Under the pieces are notes generated by a model that searched no databases, was not told where the DNA came from, and worked only from the letters and a program-made list of their open reading frames with translations. Shown here piece after piece: positions 1 through 7,981 of a stretch of DNA of 64,000 nt (position 1 is its first letter; every line of letters starts with the position of its first letter). The DNA is from Massilia sp. KIM (GTDB taxonomy: Bacteria; Pseudomonadota; Gammaproteobacteria; Burkholderiales; Burkholderiaceae_D), in assembly GCF_002007115.1 (NCBI RefSeq), contig NZ_MVAD01000002.1, forward strand, positions 682,001 to 746,000, in the 5' to 3' direction. Position numbers and translations under genes: made by a program.

Positions 1-1335
1 GCCGACCTGGCGCAGGCGGCCGCACAGGCCATCGATGCCGGCAGCGACATGGACATGGAGGGCTATGCCTACACCCGCCACCTGGCCGACCAGGTCAGGA
101 GCGGCAAGGTGAAGCAGTCGAGACTGGACGAGTCGGTGCGCCGGGTGCTGGTCAAGAAGTTCGAGATGGGCCTGTTCGACGACCCCTACCGCTACTCGGA
201 CGCGGCGCGCGAGCAGGCGGCGCTGAACGACCCGGAGCATGCGCGCATCGCGCGCGATGTGGCGCGCAAGACCCTGGTGCTGCTCAAGAACGAGCAGAAT
301 GCGCTGCCGCTGTCGAAGGGGTTAAAGTCGCTGGCCGTGATCGGCCCGCTGGCGGAAGCGAAACGCGACCTCGAAGGCGGCTGGATCGTGCAGTCCGACA
401 CCAGCCGCGTGGTGAGCGTGGTCGAGGGCCTGCGCGGCGCACTGCCGGACACCCGGCTGCTGGTCGCCCAGGGCTGCGACGTCGCCTGCGCCAGCAGCGC
501 CGGCTTCGCCGACGCGGTGGCAGCCGCGAAGCAGGCCGAGGCCGTGCTGCTGGTGGTCGGCGAATCCTGGGACATGAGCGGCGAGGCCAAGTCGCGCGCC
601 GACATCGGGCTGCCCGGCCAGCAGGCGCAGCTCTTCGATGCGCTGGCGGCAACCGGCAAGCCGGTGATCGTGGTCATGATGGCCGGCCGGCCGCTGGTGT
701 TCAACAACGTGGCCGACAAGGCGGCGGCGATCCTATACGCCTGGTTCCCGGGCGCCCAGGGCGGCAATGCGGTGGCGGACGTGCTGGTCGGCGACTACAA
801 CCCCTCGGGCAAGCTGCCGATGAGCTTCCCGCGCAGCGTGGGGCAGATTCCGATCTCCTACCAGCAGTACCGCACCGGACGGCCGGTGGTGAATGAAGCC
901 AACATCGTCTACCGCTCGGCCTACATCGATTCGCCCAACACGCCGCGCTACGCCTTCGGCCATGGCCTGAGCTACACCAGCTTCGCCTACGGCGACCTGG
1001 CGATCAGCAAGCCGAGCATGAAGCGGGGCGACAAGGTGACGGTGTCCTTCACCCTGGCCAATACGGGCGCGCGCGCCGGCGAAGAGGTGGTTCAGCTCTA
1101 CATCCGCGACAAGGTCGCCTCGCTGGTCAGGCCGGTGATGGAGCTGAAGGGCTTTCGCAAGCTGAAGCTGGAGCCGGGCGAGCGGCGCACGCTGAGCTTC
1201 CAGGTGGACCGTGACACGCTCTCCTTCCACAACGCGAAGCTGCAGTGGGTGGCGGAGCCGGGCGAATTCGAGATCATGGTGGGGTCGGCGTCCGACGCGA
1301 TCCGCCTGCGGGGGGCATTGACCCTGTCGGACTGA
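1..1335 (+). CDS. GH3 beta-glucosidase, C-terminal part (5' truncated by window edge)
   Basis: The reading frame is open from base 1, so the start and the N-terminal catalytic barrel lie outside the window. The visible part begins just before AGSDMDM, the segment that follows the nucleophile loop in BglX-type GH3 enzymes, and continues through the helical stretch ending in KKFEMGLFDDPY. The alpha/beta sandwich domain follows (LVLLKNEQNALPL, AVIGPLA, VLLVVGESWDMSGEAKSRADIGLPG, AWFPGAQGG, PSGKLPMSFPRSVGQIP). The last ~110 residues form a fibronectin-III-like domain (VSFTLANTGARAGEEVVQLYIRD). Family role: hydrolysis of terminal beta-linked glucose from oligosaccharides, usually in the periplasm, but the signal peptide is not in view. 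It lies 30 bp upstream of a LacI-family regulator on the same strand. Confidence 0.93.
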   Translation, partial: ADLAQAAAQAIDAGSDMDMEGYAYTRHLADQVRSGKVKQSRLDESVRRVLVKKFEMGLFDDPYRYSDAAREQAALNDPEHARIARDVARKTLVLLKNEQNALPLSKGLKSLAVIGPLAEAKRDLEGGWIVQSDTSRVVSVVEGLRGALPDTRLLVAQGCDVACASSAGFADAVAAAKQAEAVLLVVGESWDMSGEAKSRADIGLPGQQAQLFDALAATGKPVIVVMMAGRPLVFNNVADKAAAILYAWFPGAQGGNAVADVLVGDYNPSGKLPMSFPRSVGQIPISYQQYRTGRPVVNEANIVYRSAYIDSPNTPRYAFGHGLSYTSFAYGDLAISKPSMKRGDKVTVSFTLANTGARAGEEVVQLYIRDKVASLVRPVMELKGFRKLKLEPGERRTLSFQVDRDTLSFHNAKLQWVAEPGEFEIMVGSASDAIRLRGALTLSD

Positions 1336-1352
1336 GGGTGGATGCGCGATGC

Positions 1353-1358
1353 TAGAAT
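1353..1358 (+). promoter_or_regulatory. Putative -10 box of the LacI-family gene, leaderless arrangement
   Basis: TAGAAT sits 7 bp before the ATG at 1366, so transcription would begin at or next to the start codon. No convincing -35 is seen at 16-18 bp. No Shine-Dalgarno precedes the ATG, which agrees with a leaderless transcript. Confidence 0.4.
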
Positions 1359-1365
1359 CGCGGCC

Positions 1366-2433
1366 ATGAGCAAGCCAGAACCGAAGGGCCGCGCCCCCGT
1401 GCCGACGACCCGCAAGAGCCGCAAGGGCAGCGCGCCCACCGTGCGTGACGTCGCCCGCGTGGCGGGCGTCGCGCCCATGAGCGTCTCGCGCGCGCTGAAC
1501 AATCGTGACTCGGTCTCTCCCGACATCCTGCGGCGCGTGCGCGAGGCGGTCGACAAGCTGGGCTACGTGCCCAACCTGCTGGCGGGCGGCCTGTCGTCCA
1601 AGAAGAGCCGCCTGGTCGCGGCCGTGGTCCCGACCATCAGCGGCGCGGTCTTCCTCGAAATGATCCAGGCCCTGACCGACGCCCTGGCCGCGCGCGGCTA
1701 CCAGCTGATGCTGGGCCAGTCCGGCTACGAGAACTCGCGCGAGGACGCGCTGCTGGAGGCGATCATCGGCCGCCGTCCCGACGGCGTGCTGCTCACCGGG
1801 ATCATGCGTTCGGAGCAGGGCAGGCGGCGCCTGCTGGCCAGCGGCATTCCCGTGGTCGAGACCTGGGACCTGACCGATCAACCGATCGACATGCTGGTCG
1901 GCTTTTCGCACGAGAAGATCGGCAAGGCAGTGGCCGAGTACCTGCACCGGCGCGGCCGCCGCAGGATCGCCGCCATCAGCGCCGACGACGAGCGCGCCGT
2001 GCGCCGCAACCGGCATTTCGCCGAGACGCTGCTGGCCCTGCAGCCCGGGCTGGGCAAGGACCCGGCGGCGGTGCCCACCTGCGTGGTGAAGGCCCCGACT
2101 TCGCTCGGCAGCGGGCGCGCAGGCCTGCGCGAACTCCTGGCGCGCGATCCGGACATCGACGCCATCTTCTGCAGTTCCGACATGATGGCCCAGGGCGTGC
2201 TGCTCGAAGCGCTGGCGATGGGGATCAAGGTGCCGCAGCAGCTGGCCGTGATCGGCCTGGGCGACCTGTCCTTCTCGCGCGATCTCTACCCGCCCTTGAC
2301 CACGGTGCGCATCGACGGCACCGCGATCGGCACCACCGCCGCGCGCATGCTGATCGACCGCGCAGAGGACAAGCAGGTCGATGAACCCATTCGCGACGTG
2401 GGCTTCGTCATCGTCGAACGCGGCAGCACCTGA
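1366..2433 (+). CDS. LacI-family transcriptional regulator (GntR/IdnR-like)
   Basis: This is a DNA-binding repressor of 355 aa, typical for LacI proteins. The N-terminal helix-turn-helix is clear at about residues 26-50 (TVRDVARVAGVAPMSVSRALN), followed by the hinge (LGYVPNLLAGGLSSKKS) and a periplasmic-binding-like effector domain (VAAVVPTIS... DGVLLTGI... DIDAIFCSSDMMAQG... VIGLGDLSFS). The ATG at 1366 is preferred over one 24 bp upstream because a -10-like TAGAAT lies directly before it. The gene ends 106 bp before gudD. The gudD promoter holds two CG-centred palindromes of LacI type, so control of glucarate catabolism, possibly with glucarate or a related sugar acid as inducer, is the natural inference. 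Confidence 0.92.
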   Translation: MSKPEPKGRAPVPTTRKSRKGSAPTVRDVARVAGVAPMSVSRALNNRDSVSPDILRRVREAVDKLGYVPNLLAGGLSSKKSRLVAAVVPTISGAVFLEMIQALTDALAARGYQLMLGQSGYENSREDALLEAIIGRRPDGVLLTGIMRSEQGRRRLLASGIPVVETWDLTDQPIDMLVGFSHEKIGKAVAEYLHRRGRRRIAAISADDERAVRRNRHFAETLLALQPGLGKDPAAVPTCVVKAPTSLGSGRAGLRELLARDPDIDAIFCSSDMMAQGVLLEALAMGIKVPQQLAVIGLGDLSFSRDLYPPLTTVRIDGTAIGTTAARMLIDRAEDKQVDEPIRDVGFVIVERGST

Positions 2434-2462
2434 CATCCGCCTCCCACAGCCCGCCGCGGCCG

Positions 2463-2516
2463 TTGACAGGGCTGAAAAGATACCGGTATCATGAATTTCA
2501 CTTTGATACCGGTATC
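2463..2516 (+). promoter_or_regulatory. gudD promoter with twin palindromic operators
   Basis: TTGACA (2463-2468), an 18-bp spacer and TATCAT (2487-2492) form a good sigma-70 promoter. The perfect palindrome GATACCGGTATC occurs twice, at 2479-2490 (overlapping the -10) and at 2505-2516 (just past the expected start of transcription). The centres are 26 bp apart. The CG-centred form fits LacI-family operators, and the adjacent regulator is the obvious candidate to bind them. Confidence 0.8.
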
Positions 2517-2539
2517 AAACTTTTGGAGCAGGCATCGAC

Positions 2540-3901
2540 ATGAGCATCTCTACCAGCGCAGCGGGCGGCACCGCAGGCGGCACGCCCCAGGTGACCGCGA
2601 TGCAGGTGATTCCGGTTGCAGGGCGCGACAGCATGCTGCTCAACCTGAGCGGCGCGCACGCCCCATTCTTCACCCGCAACCTGGTGATCCTGACCGACAG
2701 CAGCGGCAACCAGGGTGTGGGCGAGGTGCCGGGCGGCGAGAGCATCCGCCAGACCCTGGAAGACGCGCGTGCCCTGGTGATCGGGCGGCCGATCGGCGCC
2801 TTCAACGCTGTGCTGCGCGCGATGCGCGGGGCCTTCGCCGCGCGCGACGCCGGCGGACGCGGCCAGCAGACCTTCGACCAGCGCGTGATGATCCACGCGG
2901 TGGCCGGGGTCGAATGCGCGATGCTCGACCTGCTCGGCAAGTTCATGCACCTGCCGGTCGCCGACCTGCTGGGCGAGGGGCGCCAGCGCGACGAGGTGGA
3001 GATGCTGGGCTACCTGTTCTACGTGGCCGACCGCAAGCTCACCGACCTGCCCTATGCGAGCGAGCCGGACGCCGACGACGACTGGCTGCGCCTGCGCCAT
3101 GAATCGGCGATGGATGCGGACGCCATCGTGGCCCAGGCCAGGGCCGCCTTCGCGCGCTATGGCTTCCGCAACTTCAAGCTCAAGGGCGGCGTGCTGCGCG
3201 GCGAAGACGAGATGGAGGCGGCGGGCGCCCTCAAGGAAGCCTTTCCCGAGGCCCGCATCACCCTCGACCCCAACGGCAGCTGGCTGCTGCGCGACGCGAT
3301 CCGCCTCTGCCGCGACAAGGGCGGGGTGCTGGCCTATGCCGAAGATCCCTGCGGCCCGGAAGGGGGGTATTCGGGCCGCGAGACCATGGCCGAGTTCCGC
3401 CGCGCCACCGGCCTGCGCACCGCCACCAACATGATCGCCACCGACTGGCGCGAGCTGGCCCACGCGGTGCAGCTGGGCGCGGTCGACATTCCCCTGGCCG
3501 ACCCGCATTTCTGGACCATGCAGGACACGATCCGGGTGGCGCATCTGTGCCAGGCCTGGGGCCTGACCTGGGGCTCGCACTCGAACAACCACTTCGACGT
3601 TTCCCTGGCCATGTTCACCCATGTGGCGGCGGCCGCGCCGGGCGAGATCACCGCGATCGACACCCACTGGATCTGGCAGGACGGCCAGCACCTGACCCGC
3701 AATCCGCTGCGCATCGTGAATGGGAAGGTGGCGGTGCCGACCACGCCGGGACTGGGTGTGGAGCTGGAAATGGAGGCCGTGGAAGCGGCTCACCAGCGCT
3801 ACCGCGCGATGGGGCTGGGTGGCCGGGACGATGCGGTGGGCATGCAATACCTGATTCCGAACTGGCGCTTCGACAGCAAGCGGCCTTGCATGGTGCGCTG
3901 A
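2540..3901 (+). CDS. gudD: D-glucarate dehydratase
   Basis: A cytoplasmic Mg-dependent enolase-superfamily enzyme that dehydrates D-glucarate to 5-keto-4-deoxyglucarate, the first step of glucarate catabolism. The protein (453 aa) tracks E. coli GudD (446 aa) along its whole length. It shares [28 protein letters not shown], the RDAGGRG loop, FKLKGGVL with catalytic-base lysines at 213 and 215, TLDPNG and YAEDPCG metal-ligand regions, the ADPHFWTMQ segment, [10 protein letters not shown] with the second catalytic base (His near 347) and the C-terminus NKRPCMVR-like SKRPCMVR. The ATG at 2540 has GGAGCAG nine bases upstream. No other glucarate-pathway gene (aldolase, transporter) is adjacent, so the pathway is completed elsewhere. 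Confidence 0.96.
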   Translation: MSISTSAAGGTAGGTPQVTAMQVIPVAGRDSMLLNLSGAHAPFFTRNLVILTDSSGNQGVGEVPGGESIRQTLEDARALVIGRPIGAFNAVLRAMRGAFAARDAGGRGQQTFDQRVMIHAVAGVECAMLDLLGKFMHLPVADLLGEGRQRDEVEMLGYLFYVADRKLTDLPYASEPDADDDWLRLRHESAMDADAIVAQARAAFARYGFRNFKLKGGVLRGEDEMEAAGALKEAFPEARITLDPNGSWLLRDAIRLCRDKGGVLAYAEDPCGPEGGYSGRETMAEFRRATGLRTATNMIATDWRELAHAVQLGAVDIPLADPHFWTMQDTIRVAHLCQAWGLTWGSHSNNHFDVSLAMFTHVAAAAPGEITAIDTHWIWQDGQHLTRNPLRIVNGKVAVPTTPGLGVELEMEAVEAAHQRYRAMGLGGRDDAVGMQYLIPNWRFDSKRPCMVR

Positions 3902-4072
3902 GGCCGCGACCAGAGAAACACGGGCGCCGATCGCGGCGCCGACGAACGCCGGCATGCCGCGTTCGCTGCAAGGATCAACACGCGACCTGGAACTGTGAAA
4001 TGCGTTTCGCTACACTGCGGTGAGGCTGGATGCAAGCTTGCAGGAACCGGGTTTCTTGTTGTCTCCCGTTGG

Positions 4073-4104
4073 CCCGCTACGCTTGCGTTGCGGGTCTTTT
4101 TTTT
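4073..4104 (+). terminator. Intrinsic terminator downstream of gudD
   Basis: CCCGC-t-ACGC-tt-GCGT-t-GCGGG forms a near-perfect hairpin at 4073-4094 followed by TCTTTTTTTT. It lies 170 bp past the gudD stop. A TACACT box at 4011-4016 could start a short ~85-nt transcript ending here, so it may serve a small RNA as well as gudD. Confidence 0.75.
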
Positions 4105-4105
4105 G

Positions 4106-4223
4106 CGCCGGCCAAAGCGCGTCGTCCTTCTTCGCCGGCCTGATAACGCGACCTTCTTCGCCGGCTTAAAACGTCGTTTGTTCGCCAGCCTCATAACGTC
4201 ACCCTTATTCGCCGGCTTAAAAA
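4106..4223. repeat. Degenerate ~26-bp tandem repeat, about five copies
   Basis: Units beginning CGCCGGC (one is CGCCAGC) start at 4106, 4133, 4159, 4183 and 4210 (steps of 27, 26, 24 and 27 bp). Most units continue with a TAAAACGTCGT-like or ATAACGTCAC-like half. The array runs directly into the left arm of the 31-bp inverted repeat. Confidence 0.7.
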
Positions 4224-4308
4224 CGTCGTCCCCGCGAAGGCGGGGACCCAAGTTTTCTGCGCTGTCGAAACGCGTGCAACTTGGGTCCCCGCCTTCGCGG
4301 GGACGACG
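4224..4308. repeat. Perfect 31-bp inverted repeat, REPIN-like (copy A)
   Basis: Arms at 4224-4254 and 4278-4308 are exact reverse complements separated by 23 bp. Each arm holds its own small hairpin, an 8-bp stem GTCCCCGC/GCGGGGAC with loop GAAG, flanked by outer CGTC and inner CCAAGTT. A second copy at 46149-46234 has the same architecture with compensating stem changes. Paired REP-type hairpins in inverted orientation are known as REPINs or BIMEs in other proteobacteria. No REP-associated tyrosine transposase is seen here. Confidence 0.85.
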
Positions 4309-4309
4309 T

Positions 4310-4441
4310 ATTAACGCTAACGCTTACGCGAATTGAGCTTACTGCTCACTCGTATTGACGCTATCGCTTAGGCGTATTGACGCCATCGCTTACGCGCAGA
4401 GACGCCATCGCTTACGCGCAGCGACGCCATCGCTCACTTCG
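4310..4441. repeat. Six tandem 22-bp repeats
   Basis: Six exact-length 22-bp units tile 4310-4441. Their consensus is ATTGACGCCATCGCTTACGC plus two bases. Units 3-5 differ from one another by only a few bases, while the first, second and last are more divergent. The final unit overlaps the last codons and stop of the DUF4136 gene (stop at 4434-4436). There are no spacers between units, so this is not a CRISPR. Confidence 0.85.
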
Positions 4442-5105
4442 AGACCTGCACCTGCGCCGGCGCCTGAGTCTTCTCGTCCAGCGTCACCTCCACCCGTTTC
4501 GCAACGCCCGACTGCCCCGGGAACTCGGCGAACGCGCTGCGCACCAGCGCCGGCATCACCATCGGGGTCGACAGCTCGCGGCTAGTGTTGTGCACCGTGA
4601 CGTCATACAGGCGCTGCGCATCGCCGGCGCGCTTGATCGACACCTGCAGCTCGCGCCGGTAATAGTGCTCGATGCTGGTCTGGTAAGCCGGGTAGGGACC
4701 CCAGAACGGATCGTAGAACGGGCTGTACCAGCCGCCCCAGTAGCGGCGGTAGTAACCGCGGTAGCCGAAGCGCGGCATCGGATGGAAGTAGGGCGACATC
4801 ACCGGCTCCAGCACCCGCACCGGCACGTCGGTGGTGGTGAAGCGCATCCCCACGGTCAGCGTGGGCTTGGCGCCGTTGGCGTCGCGGAAGCCCAGGCGCG
4901 CCAGCTCGCCGCGCACCAGCTCCTGGTAGCTGCGCCATTCGAGGGTGTCGTCCTGCGGAGGCGGCACCTCGAACACGAAGCTCTTGTCTTCCATCTGTGC
5001 GGGCCACTGATGGAAGGTCGTGACGTCGCTGCGGTAGGTCGTGGCGCAGCCCCCCAGCAGCAGCGCCAGCGCCGTTCCCGCAGCGACCATGATCAGGCGT
5101 TTCAT
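4434..5105 (-). CDS. DUF4136 domain lipoprotein
   Basis: A 223-aa predicted lipoprotein. The signal peptide ends in a lipobox LLGGC with the lipidated Cys at residue 20, so the mature protein should sit on an envelope membrane facing the periplasm. The rest matches the DUF4136 layout: an early TTYRSDVTTFHQW segment, an F-V-F strand, then the basic/aromatic run FGYRGYYRRYWGGWYSPFYD and a closing VEVTLDEKTQAP. No enzymatic function is known. The start at 5105 is chosen because AAGGGAG precedes it and the signal peptide begins there; a longer in-frame extension lacks both. It is transcribed divergently from pepN, and its 3' end runs into a 22-bp repeat array. Confidence 0.85.
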   Translation of the reverse strand: MKRLIMVAAGTALALLLGGCATTYRSDVTTFHQWPAQMEDKSFVFEVPPPQDDTLEWRSYQELVRGELARLGFRDANGAKPTLTVGMRFTTTDVPVRVLEPVMSPYFHPMPRFGYRGYYRRYWGGWYSPFYDPFWGPYPAYQTSIEHYYRRELQVSIKRAGDAQRLYDVTVHNTSRELSTPMVMPALVRSAFAEFPGQSGVAKRVEVTLDEKTQAPAQVQVSK

Positions 5106-5249
5106 TGCATTCTCCCTTTGTATAGTCGGTATTACCCCGATGATGTAGCTTAGCCTTTGTTCCGGAACTCTTGCGCGTAATTTACACCCGGTTACGAGCG
5201 GCACATTCCGATACACGAAATCGTACGAAGCGCCTCAAAATCTTGTTGG

Positions 5250-5255
5250 TAAAAT
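5250..5255 (+). promoter_or_regulatory. Putative -10 box for pepN
   Basis: TAAAAT lies 35 bp before the ATG at 5291 in the AT-richer spacer between the divergent DUF4136 and pepN genes. No strong -35 hexamer is seen at the expected distance. Confidence 0.35.
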
Positions 5256-5290
5256 AAGCACTTCATCCACTGTGTTTGCGGACCCTCCCT

Positions 5291-7936
5291 ATGCGCACCG
5301 ATACGCCCCAGACCGTCTACCGGAAGGACTACACCCAGCCGAGTTACCTCGTGGATACCGTCGAACTCGGTTTTGACCTCGACCCCGCCCGCACCGTGGT
5401 CGCCAGCCGCCTGCGCCTGCGCCGCAACCCGGCCGGCCCCGGCTCCACGATCGAACTGCATGGGGAGGATATTGAACTGGTGGCGCTGCGCATGAACGGC
5501 AAGGCCCTGCGCGCAGGCGACTACCGCCTCGCCAACAATATGCTGGTCATTCCCGGTGCACCCGAGGACGTCGTCCTTGAGATCGAAACTGTGTGTGTTC
5601 CGGAACAGAATACTACCCTGAGTGGGCTGTATGTTTCCAATGGGAATTTCTTCACCCAGTGCGAAGCCGAAGGATTCCGCCGCATCAGCTTCTTCCCCGA
5701 CCGCCCGGACGTGATGGCCAAGTACACGGTCATGCTGCGCGCCGACAAGGAGCGCTACCCGGTGCTGCTGTCCAACGGCAACCTGATCGAGCAGGGCGAG
5801 CTGGACGACGGCCGCCACTACGCGCTCTGGGAAGACCCGTTCAAGAAGCCCAGCTACCTGTTCGCCCTGGTGGCGGCGCGCCTGGTGTGCCAGGAAGAGA
5901 CTTTCCGCCTGGCCGACGGCCGCGACGCCCTGCTGCAGGTGTGGGTGGAAGAGGGCAACCTCGACAAGACCGACTACGCCATGCAGTCGCTCAAGCACAG
6001 CATCCGCTGGGACGAGGAGCGCTACGGCCTGGAGCTCGACCTCGACCGCTTCATGATCGTCGCCACCAGCGACTTCAACATGGGCGCGATGGAGAACAAG
6101 GGCCTGAACATCTTCAACACCAAGTTCGTGCTGGCCAATCCGCGGGTGGCGACCGACGTCGACTTCCAGGGCATCGAGGCGGTCGTGGCCCACGAATACT
6201 TCCACAACTGGACCGGCAACCGCGTCACCTGCCGCGACTGGTTCCAGCTGTCGCTGAAGGAAGGCCTGACCGTGTTCCGCGACCAGGAATTCACGGCCGA
6301 CATGATCGGCACCGACAGCGGACGCGCAGTCACCCGCATCGACCAGGTGCGCACCCTGCGCCAGGCCCAGTTCCCGGAAGACGCCGGCCCCATGGCCCAC
6401 CCGGTGCGTCCCGATTCCTTTGTCGAGATCAACAACTTCTACACCGTGACGGTGTACGAGAAGGGCGCCGAAGTGGTGCGCATGTACCAGACCCTGCTGG
6501 GCCGCGAAGGCTTCCGCAAGGGCATGGACCTGTATTTCGAGCGCCACGACGGCCAGGCGGTTACCTGCGACGATTTCCGCATGGCCATGGCCGACGCCAA
6601 CGGCCGCGACCTGAGCCAGTTCGAGCGCTGGTACAGCCAGGCCGGCACCCCGGTGCTGCGCTTCGAGACCCGCTACGACGAGGCCGCCAAGACCTATACG
6701 CTGACGATCTTCCAGTCCTGCCCGCCGACCCCCGGCCAGCCGGAAAAACTGCCTTTCCACATCCCGGTGGCGGTCGGCCTGCTCGACCACGAAGGGCGCG
6801 ACATGCCGCTCACCGTGGACGGCAAGGACCTGGGCACCACCACCGTGCTCGAGCTGACCGAGGCCGAGCAGACCTTCGTGTTCTCGAACGTGGGCGAACA
6901 GCCGGTGCCCTCGGTGCTGCGCGACTTCTCGGCGCCGGTGATCCTGCAGCACGGCTACAGCGACACCGAGCTGCTGCACCTGTTCAGCCATGACAGCGAC
7001 CCGGTCAACCGCTGGGAAGCGGGCCAGCGCCTGGCCATGGGCCGCCTGCTCAAGCTCACCGGCGAGGCGCGCATCTCCTCGCGCCTGGACCTGGACGACA
7101 CCTTCATCGAGGCGATGCGCAAGATGCTGGGCGACGCGTCGCTCGACCCGGCCTTCCGCGAGCAGGCCCTGCTGCTGCCCTCCGAGACCATGATCTCCGA
7201 GCAGCTCGACGCGGTCGACCCGATGGCCGTGCACACCGCGCGCCAGTTCATGCGCGCCGACATCGGCACCCGCCTGCGCAAGGAATTGCTGGCCCAGTAC
7301 GAGGCCAACCAGACTCCGGGCCCCTACAGCCCGGACGCCGCGTCCGCCGGCAAGCGCGCGCTCAAGAACCTGGCCCTGTCCTACCTGAACGCCGCGCCGG
7401 ACGAGGAGAGCGTGGCCCTGGCCCAGCGCCAGTTCGACAGCGCCGACAACATGACCGACCGCGCCGCCGCGCTGGGCGCCCTGATCGCCTCGCGGGTGCC
7501 GGAAGCGGCCGACGCGCTGGACGCGTTCTACGAAGAGTTCAAGGGCGAGGCCCTGGTGGTCGACAAGTGGTTCATGATGCAGGCGACCGCCCCGACCACC
7601 GACGTGGCGGCGGTGCGCGCGCTGATGCGCCACCCGGCCTTCACCCTGCGCAACCCGAACCGCGCGCGCAGCCTGGTGGCGGCCTTCTGCGCCAACAACC
7701 CGGTGCAGTTCCACGCGCCGGACGGCAGCGGCTACGTGTTCTGGGCCGAGAACGTGCTGGCGCTGGACGCGCTCAACCCGCAGGTCGCGGCGCGCCTGGC
7801 ACGCGCCATGGACCGCTGGCGCCGCTATGCGCCGGCCCTGCAGACGAAGATGCAGATGGCCCTGCAGCAGGTGGCGGGCCAGCCGGAGCTCTCGAACGAC
7901 GTGCGCGAGGTCGTCAGCAAGGCACTGGCGAACTGA
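5291..7936 (+). CDS. pepN: Aminopeptidase N (M1 family)
   Basis: A cytoplasmic zinc aminopeptidase that removes N-terminal residues from peptides late in protein turnover. At 881 aa it is the size of E. coli PepN (870 aa) and collinear with it. It has the exopeptidase motif GAMEN at 265-269, the zinc motif HEYFH at 301-305, and the third ligand Glu in LKEGLTVFRDQEF near 324. The C-terminal helical domain typical of the bacterial PepN clade (about residues 540-881) is complete. The ATG at 5291 begins MRTDTPQTVYRKDY, matching family N-termini. A TTG 15 bp upstream is possible but less likely. fbp follows after 45 bp and may be co-transcribed. Confidence 0.96.
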   Translation: MRTDTPQTVYRKDYTQPSYLVDTVELGFDLDPARTVVASRLRLRRNPAGPGSTIELHGEDIELVALRMNGKALRAGDYRLANNMLVIPGAPEDVVLEIETVCVPEQNTTLSGLYVSNGNFFTQCEAEGFRRISFFPDRPDVMAKYTVMLRADKERYPVLLSNGNLIEQGELDDGRHYALWEDPFKKPSYLFALVAARLVCQEETFRLADGRDALLQVWVEEGNLDKTDYAMQSLKHSIRWDEERYGLELDLDRFMIVATSDFNMGAMENKGLNIFNTKFVLANPRVATDVDFQGIEAVVAHEYFHNWTGNRVTCRDWFQLSLKEGLTVFRDQEFTADMIGTDSGRAVTRIDQVRTLRQAQFPEDAGPMAHPVRPDSFVEINNFYTVTVYEKGAEVVRMYQTLLGREGFRKGMDLYFERHDGQAVTCDDFRMAMADANGRDLSQFERWYSQAGTPVLRFETRYDEAAKTYTLTIFQSCPPTPGQPEKLPFHIPVAVGLLDHEGRDMPLTVDGKDLGTTTVLELTEAEQTFVFSNVGEQPVPSVLRDFSAPVILQHGYSDTELLHLFSHDSDPVNRWEAGQRLAMGRLLKLTGEARISSRLDLDDTFIEAMRKMLGDASLDPAFREQALLLPSETMISEQLDAVDPMAVHTARQFMRADIGTRLRKELLAQYEANQTPGPYSPDAASAGKRALKNLALSYLNAAPDEESVALAQRQFDSADNMTDRAAALGALIASRVPEAADALDAFYEEFKGEALVVDKWFMMQATAPTTDVAAVRALMRHPAFTLRNPNRARSLVAAFCANNPVQFHAPDGSGYVFWAENVLALDALNPQVAARLARAMDRWRRYAPALQTKMQMALQQVAGQPELSNDVREVVSKALAN

Positions 7937-7981
7937 GCGCTCCGCTCACAACAAGAATCCAAACCAAACCAAAGGAAGTCC

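Noticed and set aside
2491..3102. A plus-strand frame starting at the ATG between the two gudD operators
   Set aside because: It starts inside the promoter/operator region, lacks a ribosome site and runs out of frame inside gudD with Arg/Ala-rich nonsense.
4310..4441. The 22-bp repeats as a CRISPR array
   Set aside because: Units are contiguous with no unique spacers, and no cas gene is present.
5192..7714. An 840-codon minus-strand open frame opposite pepN
   Set aside because: It is a GC-driven shadow of pepN: His/Arg/Val-rich, no family motif and no ribosome site, whereas pepN on the plus strand has all catalytic motifs.
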